From: Sphaeroforma arctica JP610
Lineage: Eukaryota; Opisthokonta; Ichthyosporea; Ichthyophonida
Reading direction: 5' to 3'
Length of the DNA: 21,032 bases
NCBI RefSeq assembly: GCF_001186125.1
Contig: NW_014039673.1
Span: forward strand, 1 to 21,032
In this document: in pieces, positions 11,601-20,368 of the stretch
Layout of the letters: each line of letters starts with the position of its first letter
Numbering within the stretch: the stretch's first letter is position 1
Made by a program: the position numbers and the translations under genes
Notes under the pieces: model-generated
Databases searched by the model: none
The model's input: the letters and a program-made list of their open reading frames with translations, nothing else
Told to the model about the DNA's origin: nothing

Positions 11601-14570
11601 TTGATCCATTTTCATTTCACAACGACTGTGCGTCATTTTCTAGATTGAATGACTTAGGAAGTAGTCAGAGCACAAGTGCAATTAACAATGTGGCGTGTGC
11701 TAGCAAGATTCATTTCAATTTGCGTCTCGTCATTGACATTGCAATCGTTTTTACTGTAAATTTGTCAGCCGTACGCGTGTAAAGAAATCGATGCTACGTT
11801 TAAAAAAAAAGCTCATCAAATTATAAAGGCTATTGGCCCCATTTATTACTATTGTGCAATCGGCCCGTTTCTGTTGCAATGCTGTTATAGACGTTCGATA
11901 AATCCGGTAGAATGACACACGTGTACGTGGGTAATCAACACTCGCATTAATTTAGCCATGAGGGTGTTACTCGAAAGTTTGTTTACACGGTGTTTCAGCT
12001 ATCCTAGGCAAACCATTGGCTTAGTTGGCGAACAATATCTGTCGATACCTACATCGTGTGATTGCGCTATGACGATATATTTGAGCCGAATCCATTTTTA
12101 TCTGTTTGTACCTGCACACATACCTTCGCCATGGAGTGGACTAAGCAGCACATTGTACATGCATGTGACGCATCGTTAAGTTAGGATATCAGAACGTGAA
12201 TTATAAACACGACATCATTACGAAATCAACATGTACGATTTACGACATAAATACAAGGCAAATATTTACGGTGTCAATATGTGACCAATAATTACGAGAT
12301 CATTTTTTTGTGGATGTAGATTGCGCATACTGTTTCATGCAGCACATCTTGTTTGCTACCGGCTTCATACTCATCCGTATTCAACATCTGTTACAATTAT
12401 ATCGCATACCCTGATGGATGTATAGCGGCAACAGTTAGTTCGCTACTTTTTGTTACAAATTCAATAGATTAGGTAAATCTTATAAATTCGTGATTCATCG
12501 TATGCCTACCCAGCACCCATCCTCTATCCGTCCCAGCCATATGTTATTCATGCTTATTATATGCAATTTATACTGAAGATTGCTACGCCTACTGCTGTAT
12601 CTCATTTGACATCTCAAACAAACACACAGGTGTATGTTGTAAACCGCACGTTCAGCACTGCCGAGCTTTTAGCACAGCGAATGTCGAGTGTTTGGGACGG
12701 TGTAGATATCAAGGCGACAGCCGATTCAGAATTTGCCGTGAGGCAGGCCGACATTATCGCTACGTGCACTGCAGCTGTATGTGTCTGTATGAATTCACAA
12801 ATTCGATCACGCATCATGCACATAATCTCGATTTTGAATCTGCATGACAGGGATAGTGTTCTGCAACAGATACTTGTACACATGACGTGCCTTGTAGTAT
12901 CTGCTACGTATTTCAAGATATCAACCTTGTATATGTTCTTATTCACGCGTGACATGCTAGTTCCTCTTCTGAATGAAGTCCAACCACTTCCACTATCGCA
13001 AACTATTCTGACCATTGTCTATTGAAGGACAAAAAAGGATGCACATGCTCTGTGGTCGCTGTGAATACAGATTTGCATGCGTAATACGTACACACTTGAC
13101 CGCACTTCACCAGTATATGACTTTCCTTGCGAACTCACTGTGCATTTAGCGGATTCATGGGAATCTGTCGGGTGGTGACAAAATCAATTCATCCGCGAAC
13201 TTAGATGTGATAGGCTGGTCTTTGATATGGACAACAGCAAGTCTGGATGTCACGTGCTACGCAACCCGTAGTAGTTTGTGCTAACCATGATTGAAGAGTC
13301 TGCCAATAGATTCTCCAAAACACTACAATGGTATGTCCATCAACGAAATTGCAGAAGCCCGCTTCTAATCAGTATATCATTTTCCTTTAGCGAGCGGCTC
13401 TGTTCGAGGCAAACTGGGTCAAGCCAACTTGCCACATCGCAGCAGTTGGCTCCTTCACACATGATATGCGCGAGGTGTGTGCAGTACACTACAAAAACAA
13501 ATTTGTATTAGCGAGTTGTCCTCAGATCGCAAATATATATTGATTTCTCAATGTTAAATTGCCTTAGCTACGGTATGAGTATGTGTTTGTATGCGGCTGT
13601 CTGTGTGATCTGTGACGGATTTGTTCGTTAGCGAGTTCAAGATTAAGACGGGCAGATTTTATATGCCGACGAGGTATGTGAAATTTTGTTCAAATAAGCG
13701 AATATCATCAAACTACATTTTTAGAGCAGCATGCATATGCAATATGAAGGATCATTGAATTCAAAGTATTCTTTTCAGAGGGTTTTGTATAAGTTTATTG
13801 ACGCAGAACTGAATGCAGCATGAGTTTAAAGGAGTCTAGTGGCATTCTCCTCCCATACTTCTTGAATAATAGGATATGTGTGCCAATACTATGCGTCACT
13901 ACTGTAACGTTTATATATGAAAACGAACCTCTCAGACTACGGGCTGCCTACGTCACTACAGCTACCTGTGGAGATATTCCGAGACGCAGATGTAGTAGTG
14001 GATTGCGGATTAGCCAGCGAAGAAGCCGGCGAGTTGCTAGACGCCTTCGAGGTTTGAATTCACAAGCTACTTCGCTCGCAATGTGTTTTAAACGCTGACA
14101 ATACAATGTCAACTCTCCAGTACTGTGACCATGTTATTGTATATGCTTGTTTAGCTTACAGAACGCGTTTGATCTATCACCACGATATTTTTTGGATATG
14201 ATACATACACAAATTCTCGCCATATAATAAGTATCGATTCGCAACTATTATTTTTGGCTTAGATGGGAACTCTGGATGCTGCGGTTTTGCCAACTATTGG
14301 TAACTGGATTCGACACGGAACACAGCCTACGAAAGGGAGAAGAACGATATACAAATCAGTCGGTGAGCTATTGTGAAATTGGCACAATCCCATCGGACAC
14401 ATCATAGATGTCGTATTCGATTTCATGCCACTTTCTTCTCGTAGTGGACGTTCGCGATTGAAAGCTAACGACAGTTCTATAACATGCTTTTCTCCCTTGC
14501 CTCAGGTTTCGGGCTTATGGATATTGCGGTGTCGAATAAAGTTCTAGAAGCTCTTGAGGCAGAATTCTGA
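8653..14570 (+). CDS. Ornithine cyclodeaminase/mu-crystallin family protein, 8 exons
   Basis: Exons are 8653-8833, 9924-10087, 11368-11499, 12630-12776, 13391-13474, 13962-14051, 14263-14362 and 14506-14570. All introns are GT-AG and phases agree throughout. The 963 nt encode 320 residues, the usual family length. The start ATG sits in an AATAATGG context. Visible landmarks are LGAKIMSVFPGN (66-77) with the conserved lysine 69, and TTMRT with arginine 114. The dinucleotide-binding GAGPQA is at 138-143 and follows a hydrophobic strand, and VNRT is at 163-166 at the end of the next strand. ADIIATCTAA comes next, then KPTCHIAAVGSFTHDMRE (219-236) with aspartate 233, VVVD (247-250) and YKSVGFGLMDIA (296-307). 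In this family the lysine and arginine bind the substrate carboxylate, and the Rossmann fold binds NAD(P)H. Members include ornithine cyclodeaminase, alanine dehydrogenase and ketimine reductase/mu-crystallin. Substrate cannot be decided from sequence alone. The protein is probably cytosolic, since no signal peptide is seen. Confidence 0.93.
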
Positions 14571-14644
14571 GTATATACTCGCCACCAATAAGCGTGAGGA
14601 ATCAGTTTGGACTGTCGTGCGCGCATAGATGTGGCCGTGTACAC

Positions 14645-14650
14645 ATTAAA
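14645..14650 (+). terminator. Possible polyadenylation signal (ATTAAA) of the OCD/mu-crystallin gene
   Basis: ATTAAA lies 75 bases after the stop codon of the upstream plus-strand gene, at a normal distance for a short 3' UTR. It is the common variant of AATAAA. Assignment is by position only. Confidence 0.4.
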
Positions 14651-14714
14651 ACTTGTCTGAACGTGCGCGAACTGAGCAATGTACAATGTCATGCACTGTG
14701 GAGAGTGATGCGTG

Positions 14715-14720
14715 TTTATT
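14715..14720 (-). terminator. Possible polyadenylation signal (AATAAA) of the GH114-like gene
   Basis: TTTATT on the plus strand reads AATAAA on the minus strand, about 80 bases after the stop of the GH114-like gene. With the ATTAAA at 14645 on the other strand, the two convergent genes appear to end about 30-50 bases apart, with little transcript overlap. Confidence 0.5.
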
Positions 14721-14798
14721 TATGTATATCCCTTAGGATTACGCGTACGTATGAAATAGAATTGTTGCTACAACTTACTAATTTGCGCACAAAGTGCG

Positions 14799-15749
14799 CT
14801 AATATAGGGACCGATCCATGCCTTCATCCCTACATTCGTCATTGGTCATTGTTTTGCTCCATTGGCTAAGTGCTTCCCATCCATCGCTAGTGTCCAAGTA
14901 AACTGTTGGTACTTGTTCACATCGCATACGTTTTTGTAGGGTTTCGTCATCCACACCGTTGGTCCCACTGTACTGGAAGATCCACACAGGTTTGCCTTGC
15001 TCGAACAAGTTTCCATACGTACCAGTGGTGTACAGGTTTATGTCATAAGGATACCAGTTAAACAAGCTTTCCACGATGTAGCCATCGAAAAGACCGGCTG
15101 TATCGTGATTGTTGTAATAAGATGGATTTTTCAGAACTATCTTGAGGCCAATGGAATGCGCATACTCAACTAATCCCTCCATGTAATCTATATATCGATC
15201 GTCGATCTCTTGATTTTGTCGTGCTCGTGCCGCAATACTGTCGTTCTCGGCGACGACATCGCTGGGCTTTGCGTTGTCAGTACTTACCATAGTGAAACCA
15301 AATCCCTTAACCTTGTCCAGTACCTTTTTCATTATTTCGAGCACTGCTGGGAGATCATCAGGATTGTACCAGTAGTCACCCCAATACCCACCATTTCCAT
15401 TATCATCCTCGTTTTGCACCCATTTATAGTTTAAGAGTTCATCGAAGTCCAGTATAGGATTCGACGGATTTACGGTGCCAACACTGATATAGCACATCAC
15501 TTCCACTGAATCATCAGCTATAGCATCCTGCACCTTCGAATCATAACGACCAGATACCGACGAGAACACAACGTCGGCTCCCGAACAATCAGTCTCTCCT
15601 TGATGACCAGAATTGGACCACGCAAGATTACATAAAGTAGATCTTTCGTTCAGTGACCGCGACGACCTATTCAAAGTTCGTGGAGCGTTTTCTGTGGACT
15701 TGGCTGTAACTGCTCCTGCCAGTAGCAGTGCAAACGTGCTAATCTGCAT
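14799..15749 (-). CDS. Secreted GH114-like glycoside hydrolase (alpha-galactosaminidase-like), intronless
   Basis: A single uninterrupted frame from ATG (15747-15749) to TAG encodes 316 residues. Residues 1-16 form a short signal peptide with a hydrophobic core (FALLLAGAVTA) and an A-X-A-type cleavage site near 14-16, so the protein is probably secreted. GH114-like TIM-barrel landmarks follow: VMCYISVGT (84-92), YWGDYWYN (122-129) and GFTMVSTDNA (151-160) with aspartate 158. Then come AHSIGLKIVLKN (197-208), YIVESLF (224-230) with glutamate 227, and GKPVWIFQYS (252-261). Aspartate 158 and glutamate 227 sit where the family's catalytic acid pair is expected. Characterised members cut alpha-1,4-linked galactosamine/N-acetylgalactosamine polymers, and the true substrate here is unknown. 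N-glycosylation sequons include NRS (27-29) and NDS (169-171). It is convergent with the OCD gene. The lack of introns beside genes with 8 and 12 exons suggests later arrival by transfer or retroposition. Confidence 0.87.
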   Translation of the reverse strand: MQISTFALLLAGAVTAKSTENAPRTLNRSSRSLNERSTLCNLAWSNSGHQGETDCSGADVVFSSVSGRYDSKVQDAIADDSVEVMCYISVGTVNPSNPILDFDELLNYKWVQNEDDNGNGGYWGDYWYNPDDLPAVLEIMKKVLDKVKGFGFTMVSTDNAKPSDVVAENDSIAARARQNQEIDDRYIDYMEGLVEYAHSIGLKIVLKNPSYYNNHDTAGLFDGYIVESLFNWYPYDINLYTTGTYGNLFEQGKPVWIFQYSGTNGVDDETLQKRMRCEQVPTVYLDTSDGWEALSQWSKTMTNDECRDEGMDRSLY

Positions 15750-15835
15750 TACTAGCGTTGTATGTTTTTGCGTTGAGTGTATGCAACTACAAGACCTTTG
15801 TAAGAAATGTAAACAAACACAATTCAGCGGGAATC

Positions 15836-15843
15836 TTTAAATA
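15836..15843 (-). promoter_or_regulatory. Possible TATA-like element of the GH114-like gene
   Basis: The minus strand reads TATTTAAA here, 87 bases upstream of the ATG at 15749. Position and composition suit a TATA-type core promoter. The surroundings are AT-rich, so chance occurrence is easy. Confidence 0.3.
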
Positions 15844-16260
15844 GTAAACGTAAGTAAAAATTCTTCAGTCATGGGTTCCTGGGAGTCCTGGGCCTCAGGG
15901 CCGCCCATGGGCAAATATCAAATTGGGAATGAGATGGATATGATACTTGATAGACATTCCTGTGTGAAGAACGACCGAGTTTGTATTATTTATTTCGTAA
16001 TTATGGTTTTGTGAAACAATTGTTGTTGTTATGGATGGAAGGCTATGCTAAATGCAAACAATTTAGAAGGCTATGCTATTTGAATACAATCAATTTGGCA
16101 GAGTTCCGACTCTTACTCACAATAAATGCTCTCAGCTCATTCGTTTTTTGGTTTGTGCTTTTTTACTTATTTTGGATGAGACTTCTCACTTCAGACTTGT
16201 TGTGGGTTCACTGGTGGGTTGTATTGATTTGTGAATCACTCTAACATTGTATTTGTGAAT

Positions 16261-16277
16261 TGTGACACAGTGTCACA
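16261..16277. repeat. 17-bp palindrome
   Basis: TGTGACAC-a-GTGTCACA is a perfect inverted repeat with a one-base centre. It sits in a stretch rich in TGTGAAT/ATTCACA words, which recur inverted near 16509 and 17117. It could be a fold-back repeat or a protein-binding site; nothing else supports either. Confidence 0.6.
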
Positions 16278-16730
16278 GAGTATGAGAAATCGTGGCCTCG
16301 TGACCGTGGGTCCTTGGCCCGTGGGTCGTGAACTCGCGCCTCGCGGCTTGGACGGTTGCATCACCAGTCCATCACTCATCAGACATTTTTTTATAAATTA
16401 GCCCGTCACCAGTTCTGCAGTTCGCCAGGGCAATGGCAGACTGGCAGGCACTATTTTAAAAGATAGCTTTACCATCATCAATCGCATTATCGGCTATCGC
16501 AGACATCACAAATTCACGAATCACGAATTCACGATCAATACATAGAGAGTTAGAGACAACAACGTTGAGTCTTGAGTCTTGACAGCTATTTATTTATTTA
16601 TCTTTATATTTTTACATTTATAGTCTTTTTTATAGAGCATAGATTTTTTTAAAGCGATCACTATTTTTGCTCTCTCTCTATTTTTGTTTTGAAAAGACAG
16701 AGCCCCTGAGTTTTAGTGAGCCGAACTATA

Positions 16731-16850
16731 TGGTCTAATTAATAGCTGTTATGTAAATATTGACATTTTTAAAAGCCCGTCTTTTGGCAAAATATAGTTC
16801 GCAGGTTATGCCACAAGTGTATTCCATTAACCAGACCTCTATAACGTATA
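16731..16850 (+). repeat. Diverged dispersed repeat, copy A
   Basis: This shares ordered blocks with 18121-18255: AATTAATAGCTGTTATGT (16737-16754), TTTTGG plus AATATAGTTCGC with a following TTATGCC (16782-16812), and CCAGACCTCTATAA (16831-16844). The spacing differs by small insertions. Inverted words GAACTATA (16723-16730) and TATAGTTC (16793-16800) flank part of this copy. It looks like an old copy of a short non-coding element of unknown class. Confidence 0.55.
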
Positions 16851-18120
16851 AAACCGTAGCACGTTTAACGGTAACCCATCGATAATTGACTCAATTGAGA
16901 GGCGAGAGCAAAATATTTAGATGTCGATCGGCAGCTATAGTTTTTACAAGGTTGTCATGCCAACAAACAATTTTTTAACCATTTGTAGCTCCTCTTATTT
17001 AATTCTATATATCTAAAACATTTACCCTTTTTATTTTTATTATTGTCATCTACCAAAACAATCACCGAAAATCGAACACAGCCGAATGGAGTATGCGCAA
17101 AATACATGTATTTATTTGAGTCACAAATTCACATCACAGGCTCGTGCCAATGTAACGTTCCTTCTCTCGCTTCTTGTGCGTGTGTGACTGTGTCAGTTGT
17201 GATTTGTGACTGACTGACTGTGGTCTGTGAGTCTGTGACCGACTGTCAAACTGACCGTATGTGTAAATAATTTACTTTCATATATACCATTCTTCAATTT
17301 ATATATTCAAAGAATTTATACATACATATTGGAGATGGTTTTATTTATATATTTTTATCAGATATCTGACACATAAATACAACACGCACAAGAGAACATA
17401 GTATTCACATATGTACTCTACTCATAACTCAAACCTCGGTACATACACTATACTCCCCACAGATATAAATTCCAGAATCCGGATCGCTGTAAATTCGTCT
17501 GACTTCTGTTCAAATGTTGAATTTGAAGTTTGGACAAAAGTTGGAAAGTTGAAAATATTATACACTCTATTTTACTGTTCCAGTGTTCTATCTTCAAACA
17601 AGAGATCATACTTTAGCATTGTACCGCATTAGAGCAGTTGACACTCGACATTCGACAGTCGACAGCCGCATAGCACTATTCACTTAAAGTTAGCCAATTT
17701 TAATATATTTATTCTGATATTTTTTTATTCACTATTAAGATTTCAGTGTTGTCGTGGAGGATGATTGAGTCTGATGGCTTCAGTAATCACATACACAACA
17801 AGAGGATAATACACAAGAGGATATATATTAAATAATTAGATATTGTTATTGTGGAAAAAGTATCACCAGTGCCAAACAAGAATACTGCGAGTCGCAGTAT
17901 TTCTATACACGTGTGAAGGTGGAGTTGGAGTGTGGACTGAGGAGTGAGGACTGTGGACAGTGGTAAAACTGTAAATATAAATATGTCAAGAGGCCAGGCC
18001 ACTACTACATAGTAGGGAGTACGTTTTGTGTTAAAATGCTTAGTTCTGAAACCGTTTTCCCATTTTCTGGTAGTACACTGGGAGCCAATTACAAAAAAAA
18101 ATTGGTTGGATCAACCTTAC

Positions 18121-18255
18121 ATGGCCCAATTATTAGCTGTTATGTTTTGACAGTCAAAATCTGCGAAATCTGACCAACAACCCAACAAATATTTTGGTGA
18201 AATATAGTTGGCGAATTAAGCCAAATATAAGGGCCAGACCCCTATAATAGTACGT
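18121..18255 (+). repeat. Diverged dispersed repeat, copy B
   Basis: The matching blocks in the same order as copy A are AATTATTAGCTGTTATGT (18129-18146), ATTTTGGTGAAATATAGTTG (18191-18210) and CCAGACCCCTATAATAGTA (18234-18252). A small hairpin CCAATT/AATTGG (18085-18105) with an A-rich loop lies just upstream. The two copies are in the same orientation about 1.4 kb apart. Confidence 0.55.
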
Positions 18256-18506
18256 TTTACGCTAATGCATCAATTTGAAAGCGTATTTACGTATTACGAA
18301 TAGAAGTCTGGTTGCGAACTTGCGACCACTAACAGTCTGACTTTTGGTCTTTCGACCACTATGTAGTATGTATGTCTGACTGTAATATTCTGTTACGCGT
18401 GCAACCGCTAATAAACGTGACGCTTTCTTAAAGCCTTCAAAAAACAAATCAAAAGTGATCAAAACACAGATCCTCTTTTCACTTTGGAGTCGACTCTTGG
18501 AGAACG

Positions 18507-18576
18507 ATTGTTTTTCTATTTCTTTTCTTTTCCTTTCGAGAAAAACAATTTGTTATTATTGTTTTTGAAAAACAAT
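18507..18576. repeat. Two nested AT-rich hairpins
   Basis: ATTGTTTTTCT (18507-18517) pairs perfectly with AGAAAAACAAT (18539-18549). Immediately after, ATTGTTTTT-g-AAAAACAAT (18558-18576) is a perfect palindrome with a one-base centre. The arms share the word ATTGTTTTT, so four related words lie in alternating orientation within 70 bases. Confidence 0.6.
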
Positions 18577-18692
18577 ATAAAAATATATTGTTCAAACTAG
18601 TTTCTTACCCATCGCGATACCTCTTATTTTAAAAAAGAAAACATCATGACGTATATCGCACTTCCTACTGTAAGAAAATACATGACGTCTTG

Positions 18693-18747
18693 ACATGTCG
18701 TCATAGCGAAGTAGTTTCCGACGGTCTTAACATGTCGTCATAGCGAA
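18693..18747 (+). repeat. Direct repeat, two 18-bp copies with a 37-bp period
   Basis: ACATGTCGTCATAGCGAA occurs at 18693-18710 and again at 18730-18747 without mismatch, and the flanking TCTT(G/A) is also shared. Only two copies exist, so it is not an array. It may be a local duplication or a paired binding site. Confidence 0.75.
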
Positions 18748-18788
18748 AAGTGCTGTCATACCAGCCCAGCAAAATTGAGTTGCGATCA

Positions 18789-18806
18789 ATGATCAATATT
18801 GATCAT
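18789..18806. repeat. 18-bp perfect palindrome in a GATCAAT cluster
   Basis: ATGATCAATATTGATCAT is a perfect palindrome at the centre of about 45 bases built from GATCAAT/ATTGATC words (18783-18829). It could be a simple-sequence expansion or a binding-site cluster. Confidence 0.7.
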
Positions 18807-19052
18807 CAATGATCAATCATGATCAATCATATTTATGTAAAAATATTTACAATTTCCCAATTTTGATACTTTTAATGACCAACTTCTGTTGAAGAAATGA
18901 AAATACTTTTTTTGAAAACACACCTTTTTATATATAATGATACAAATCCCACCACGACTATTTTTAATTATTTAAAAACAATTTAAACAATATTGAAATT
19001 TCGATTATTTCGTTGCTCTGTATTTTAATAAATAAAATTGTCTATTTTTTCA

Positions 19053-19093
19053 AAACCATGCCGGCAATGACCGGCGTGCCCGCGGCATGGTTT
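19053..19093. repeat. GC-rich hairpin with 11-bp arms in AT-rich DNA
   Basis: AAACCATGCCG (19053-19063) and CGGCATGGTTT (19083-19093) are perfect complements around a 19-base GC-rich loop. The surrounding sequence is strongly AT-rich, so the element stands out. It may be the remnant of a fold-back element. Confidence 0.65.
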
Positions 19094-19268
19094 CACTTAT
19101 ACGATATAGCAGCTAAATTTAAAAATACTTCCACTAATACTCAAATGATGACTGTTCTGTGAGAATAGTCTGGATTTCAGAAGGCGATCGGATCTGGCGA
19201 CTGGCGATTTCCTTTTAACTGATCGTCCGTAGGGGGGGGGCATTACGTGAGCCTGGCCCTGTTCCCTG

Positions 19269-19292
19269 GGCCCCAGCGGGCCAGCTGGGGCC
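19269..19292. repeat. Very GC-rich 8-bp-arm hairpin
   Basis: GGCCCCAG (19269-19276) and CTGGGGCC (19285-19292) flank the loop CGGGCCAG. A run of G bases lies about 40 bases upstream, near 19233. The island is unlike the AT-rich surroundings. Confidence 0.6.
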
Positions 19293-19299
19293 GGAAATG

Positions 19300-20012
19300 T
19301 AAATATTGCCAATATGTACACGCGAGAGGATAAATATAGTGAATAATAAAAAATTTAAAAAACGCAAGCGTATGTATCGTAGTCCTCTAAAACGACTATG
19401 TATACGAGAAATGAAGAAAGCTGAAAAAGTACAACCTTGTAATAGACGCCTATACTTGTTTAGTCATTGCATCTGTTTCAAGCACGAGGGTACATATAGA
19501 CAATAAACGCTTTTATCTATAGACATGCATATCCGCATATGAATATATTGATCAATAGTGTAACGAATCGGTGAAAGTCTGCGTTTTCCTTTACAGAAGC
19601 TGTGTACATGCCCGTGTAATACCTATGAACCTATATGAAGATGTAAGTCAGAGGTAGATTACAATAAGCACTATTCTGAATGTGATTTCAAACCCGGTCG
19701 GTACAAATAGAGGTAAAGCCGATATTTCCCAAAATTTTGATGGTGCGCCGTAAACGCAAAATTTGTTTGAAAGTCAAATCAAAGTAAGGGTCTCCCAAGT
19801 CGTACAACCAGCTGGTACTCGGTTGGATTTTTTGGCACGAAAGACCTCAGAGACGCAGATAGGAATATATGTTATCGCATTAAAGATACGGTATATTTTA
19901 CTTGCATGGCACAAAAATCTCTATATCGTGTAAAACATTCGCAGGGAGCTAGTACATCTTTGTGCATATTGCAAGTCTAAAATGGTACACCACATAACAG
20001 TCCGATGTAGAA
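19300..20012. other. Spacer downstream of the SELENOH-like gene
   Basis: There is no supported exon on either strand. An open plus-strand stretch near 19306-19506 is lysine/arginine-rich, lacks a convincing start and matches nothing I know. The sequence is AT-rich with short imperfect hairpins. Confidence 0.45.
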
Positions 20013-20018
20013 TTTATT
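20013..20018 (-). terminator. Possible polyadenylation signal (AATAAA) of the SELENOH-like gene
   Basis: TTTATT on the plus strand gives AATAAA on the minus strand about 350 bases after the stop codon at 20369-20371. A selenoprotein message needs a 3' UTR long enough to hold a SECIS element, and this distance would allow one. Assignment is by position only. Confidence 0.35.
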
Positions 20019-20092
20019 GGCCAATACTCGCTAGTGATGGCCACCGCATCCTCGCGTTCTATACCTACAACTCAGAAAAATAGCTACGGGGG

Positions 20093-20275
20093 ATGTATGC
20101 CCGGGTCAGGTCAGTGGATCACCCTACTAGGGTATTTAAGCCAGAGTCCATCATTAATTATTATAGAGTTGTTGTAGAGGTTTTGAAGACACAAACGCCA
20201 AACGGTATTTTCGACTATAGCAGTCAACTACAAGAATTGGCTGACTGGGCCTTCCTTCAGATACGTGCACGCTAG
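20093..20275 (+). CDS. Uncharacterised 60-residue open frame (doubtful)
   Basis: An ATG-to-TAG frame encodes 60 residues with protein-like composition, including YYRVVVEVLKT and FDYSSQLQELADWAFLQIRA, which could form amphipathic helices. I recognise no family. It lies antisense to the predicted 3' UTR of the SELENOH-like gene. It could be a small gene, an exon of an unseen gene, a fragment of an old mobile element, or chance. Confidence 0.2.
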   Translation: MYARVRSVDHPTRVFKPESIINYYRVVVEVLKTQTPNGIFDYSSQLQELADWAFLQIRAR

Positions 20276-20368
20276 CTCTAACGGTCTCGATTTTGATCCC
20301 AATTGCCAACTGACTTGCACAGCAATCCTTATAGATTAGCCCAACCGCCTCTTGATTTTGATAGTTTT

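Larger units (their letters stand above)
15850..19300. other. AT-rich gene desert with hairpins and decayed repeats
   Basis: No coding exon is supported in these 3.4 kb on either strand; open stretches are short and of biased composition. The region holds low-complexity GTGA/TCAC tracts (about 16230-16270, 16505-16540, 17115-17250), short palindromes, a diverged pair of related segments (about 16731-16850 and 18121-18255) and a 37-bp-spaced direct repeat. It also has isolated GC-rich islands near 15870-15910, 16290-16345 and 19050-19295 inside otherwise AT-rich sequence. This is typical of decayed small non-autonomous elements, but no terminal repeats with target-site duplications were found. 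Confidence 0.6.

Noticed and set aside
12614-13015. 133-residue minus-strand open frame
   Set aside because: It is the antisense shadow of OCD/mu-crystallin exon 4 and its following intron.
17787-18002. 71-residue hydrophobic minus-strand open frame
   Set aside because: It is rich in Leu/Ile/Thr from AT-biased sequence in the gene desert, with no family match or splice context.
20110-20155. Minus-strand ATGA-N13-AAA stem-loop as the SECIS
   Set aside because: The second helix is irregular with a multi-base bulge and there is no clear first helix, so it is kept only as a weak candidate and not listed as a feature.
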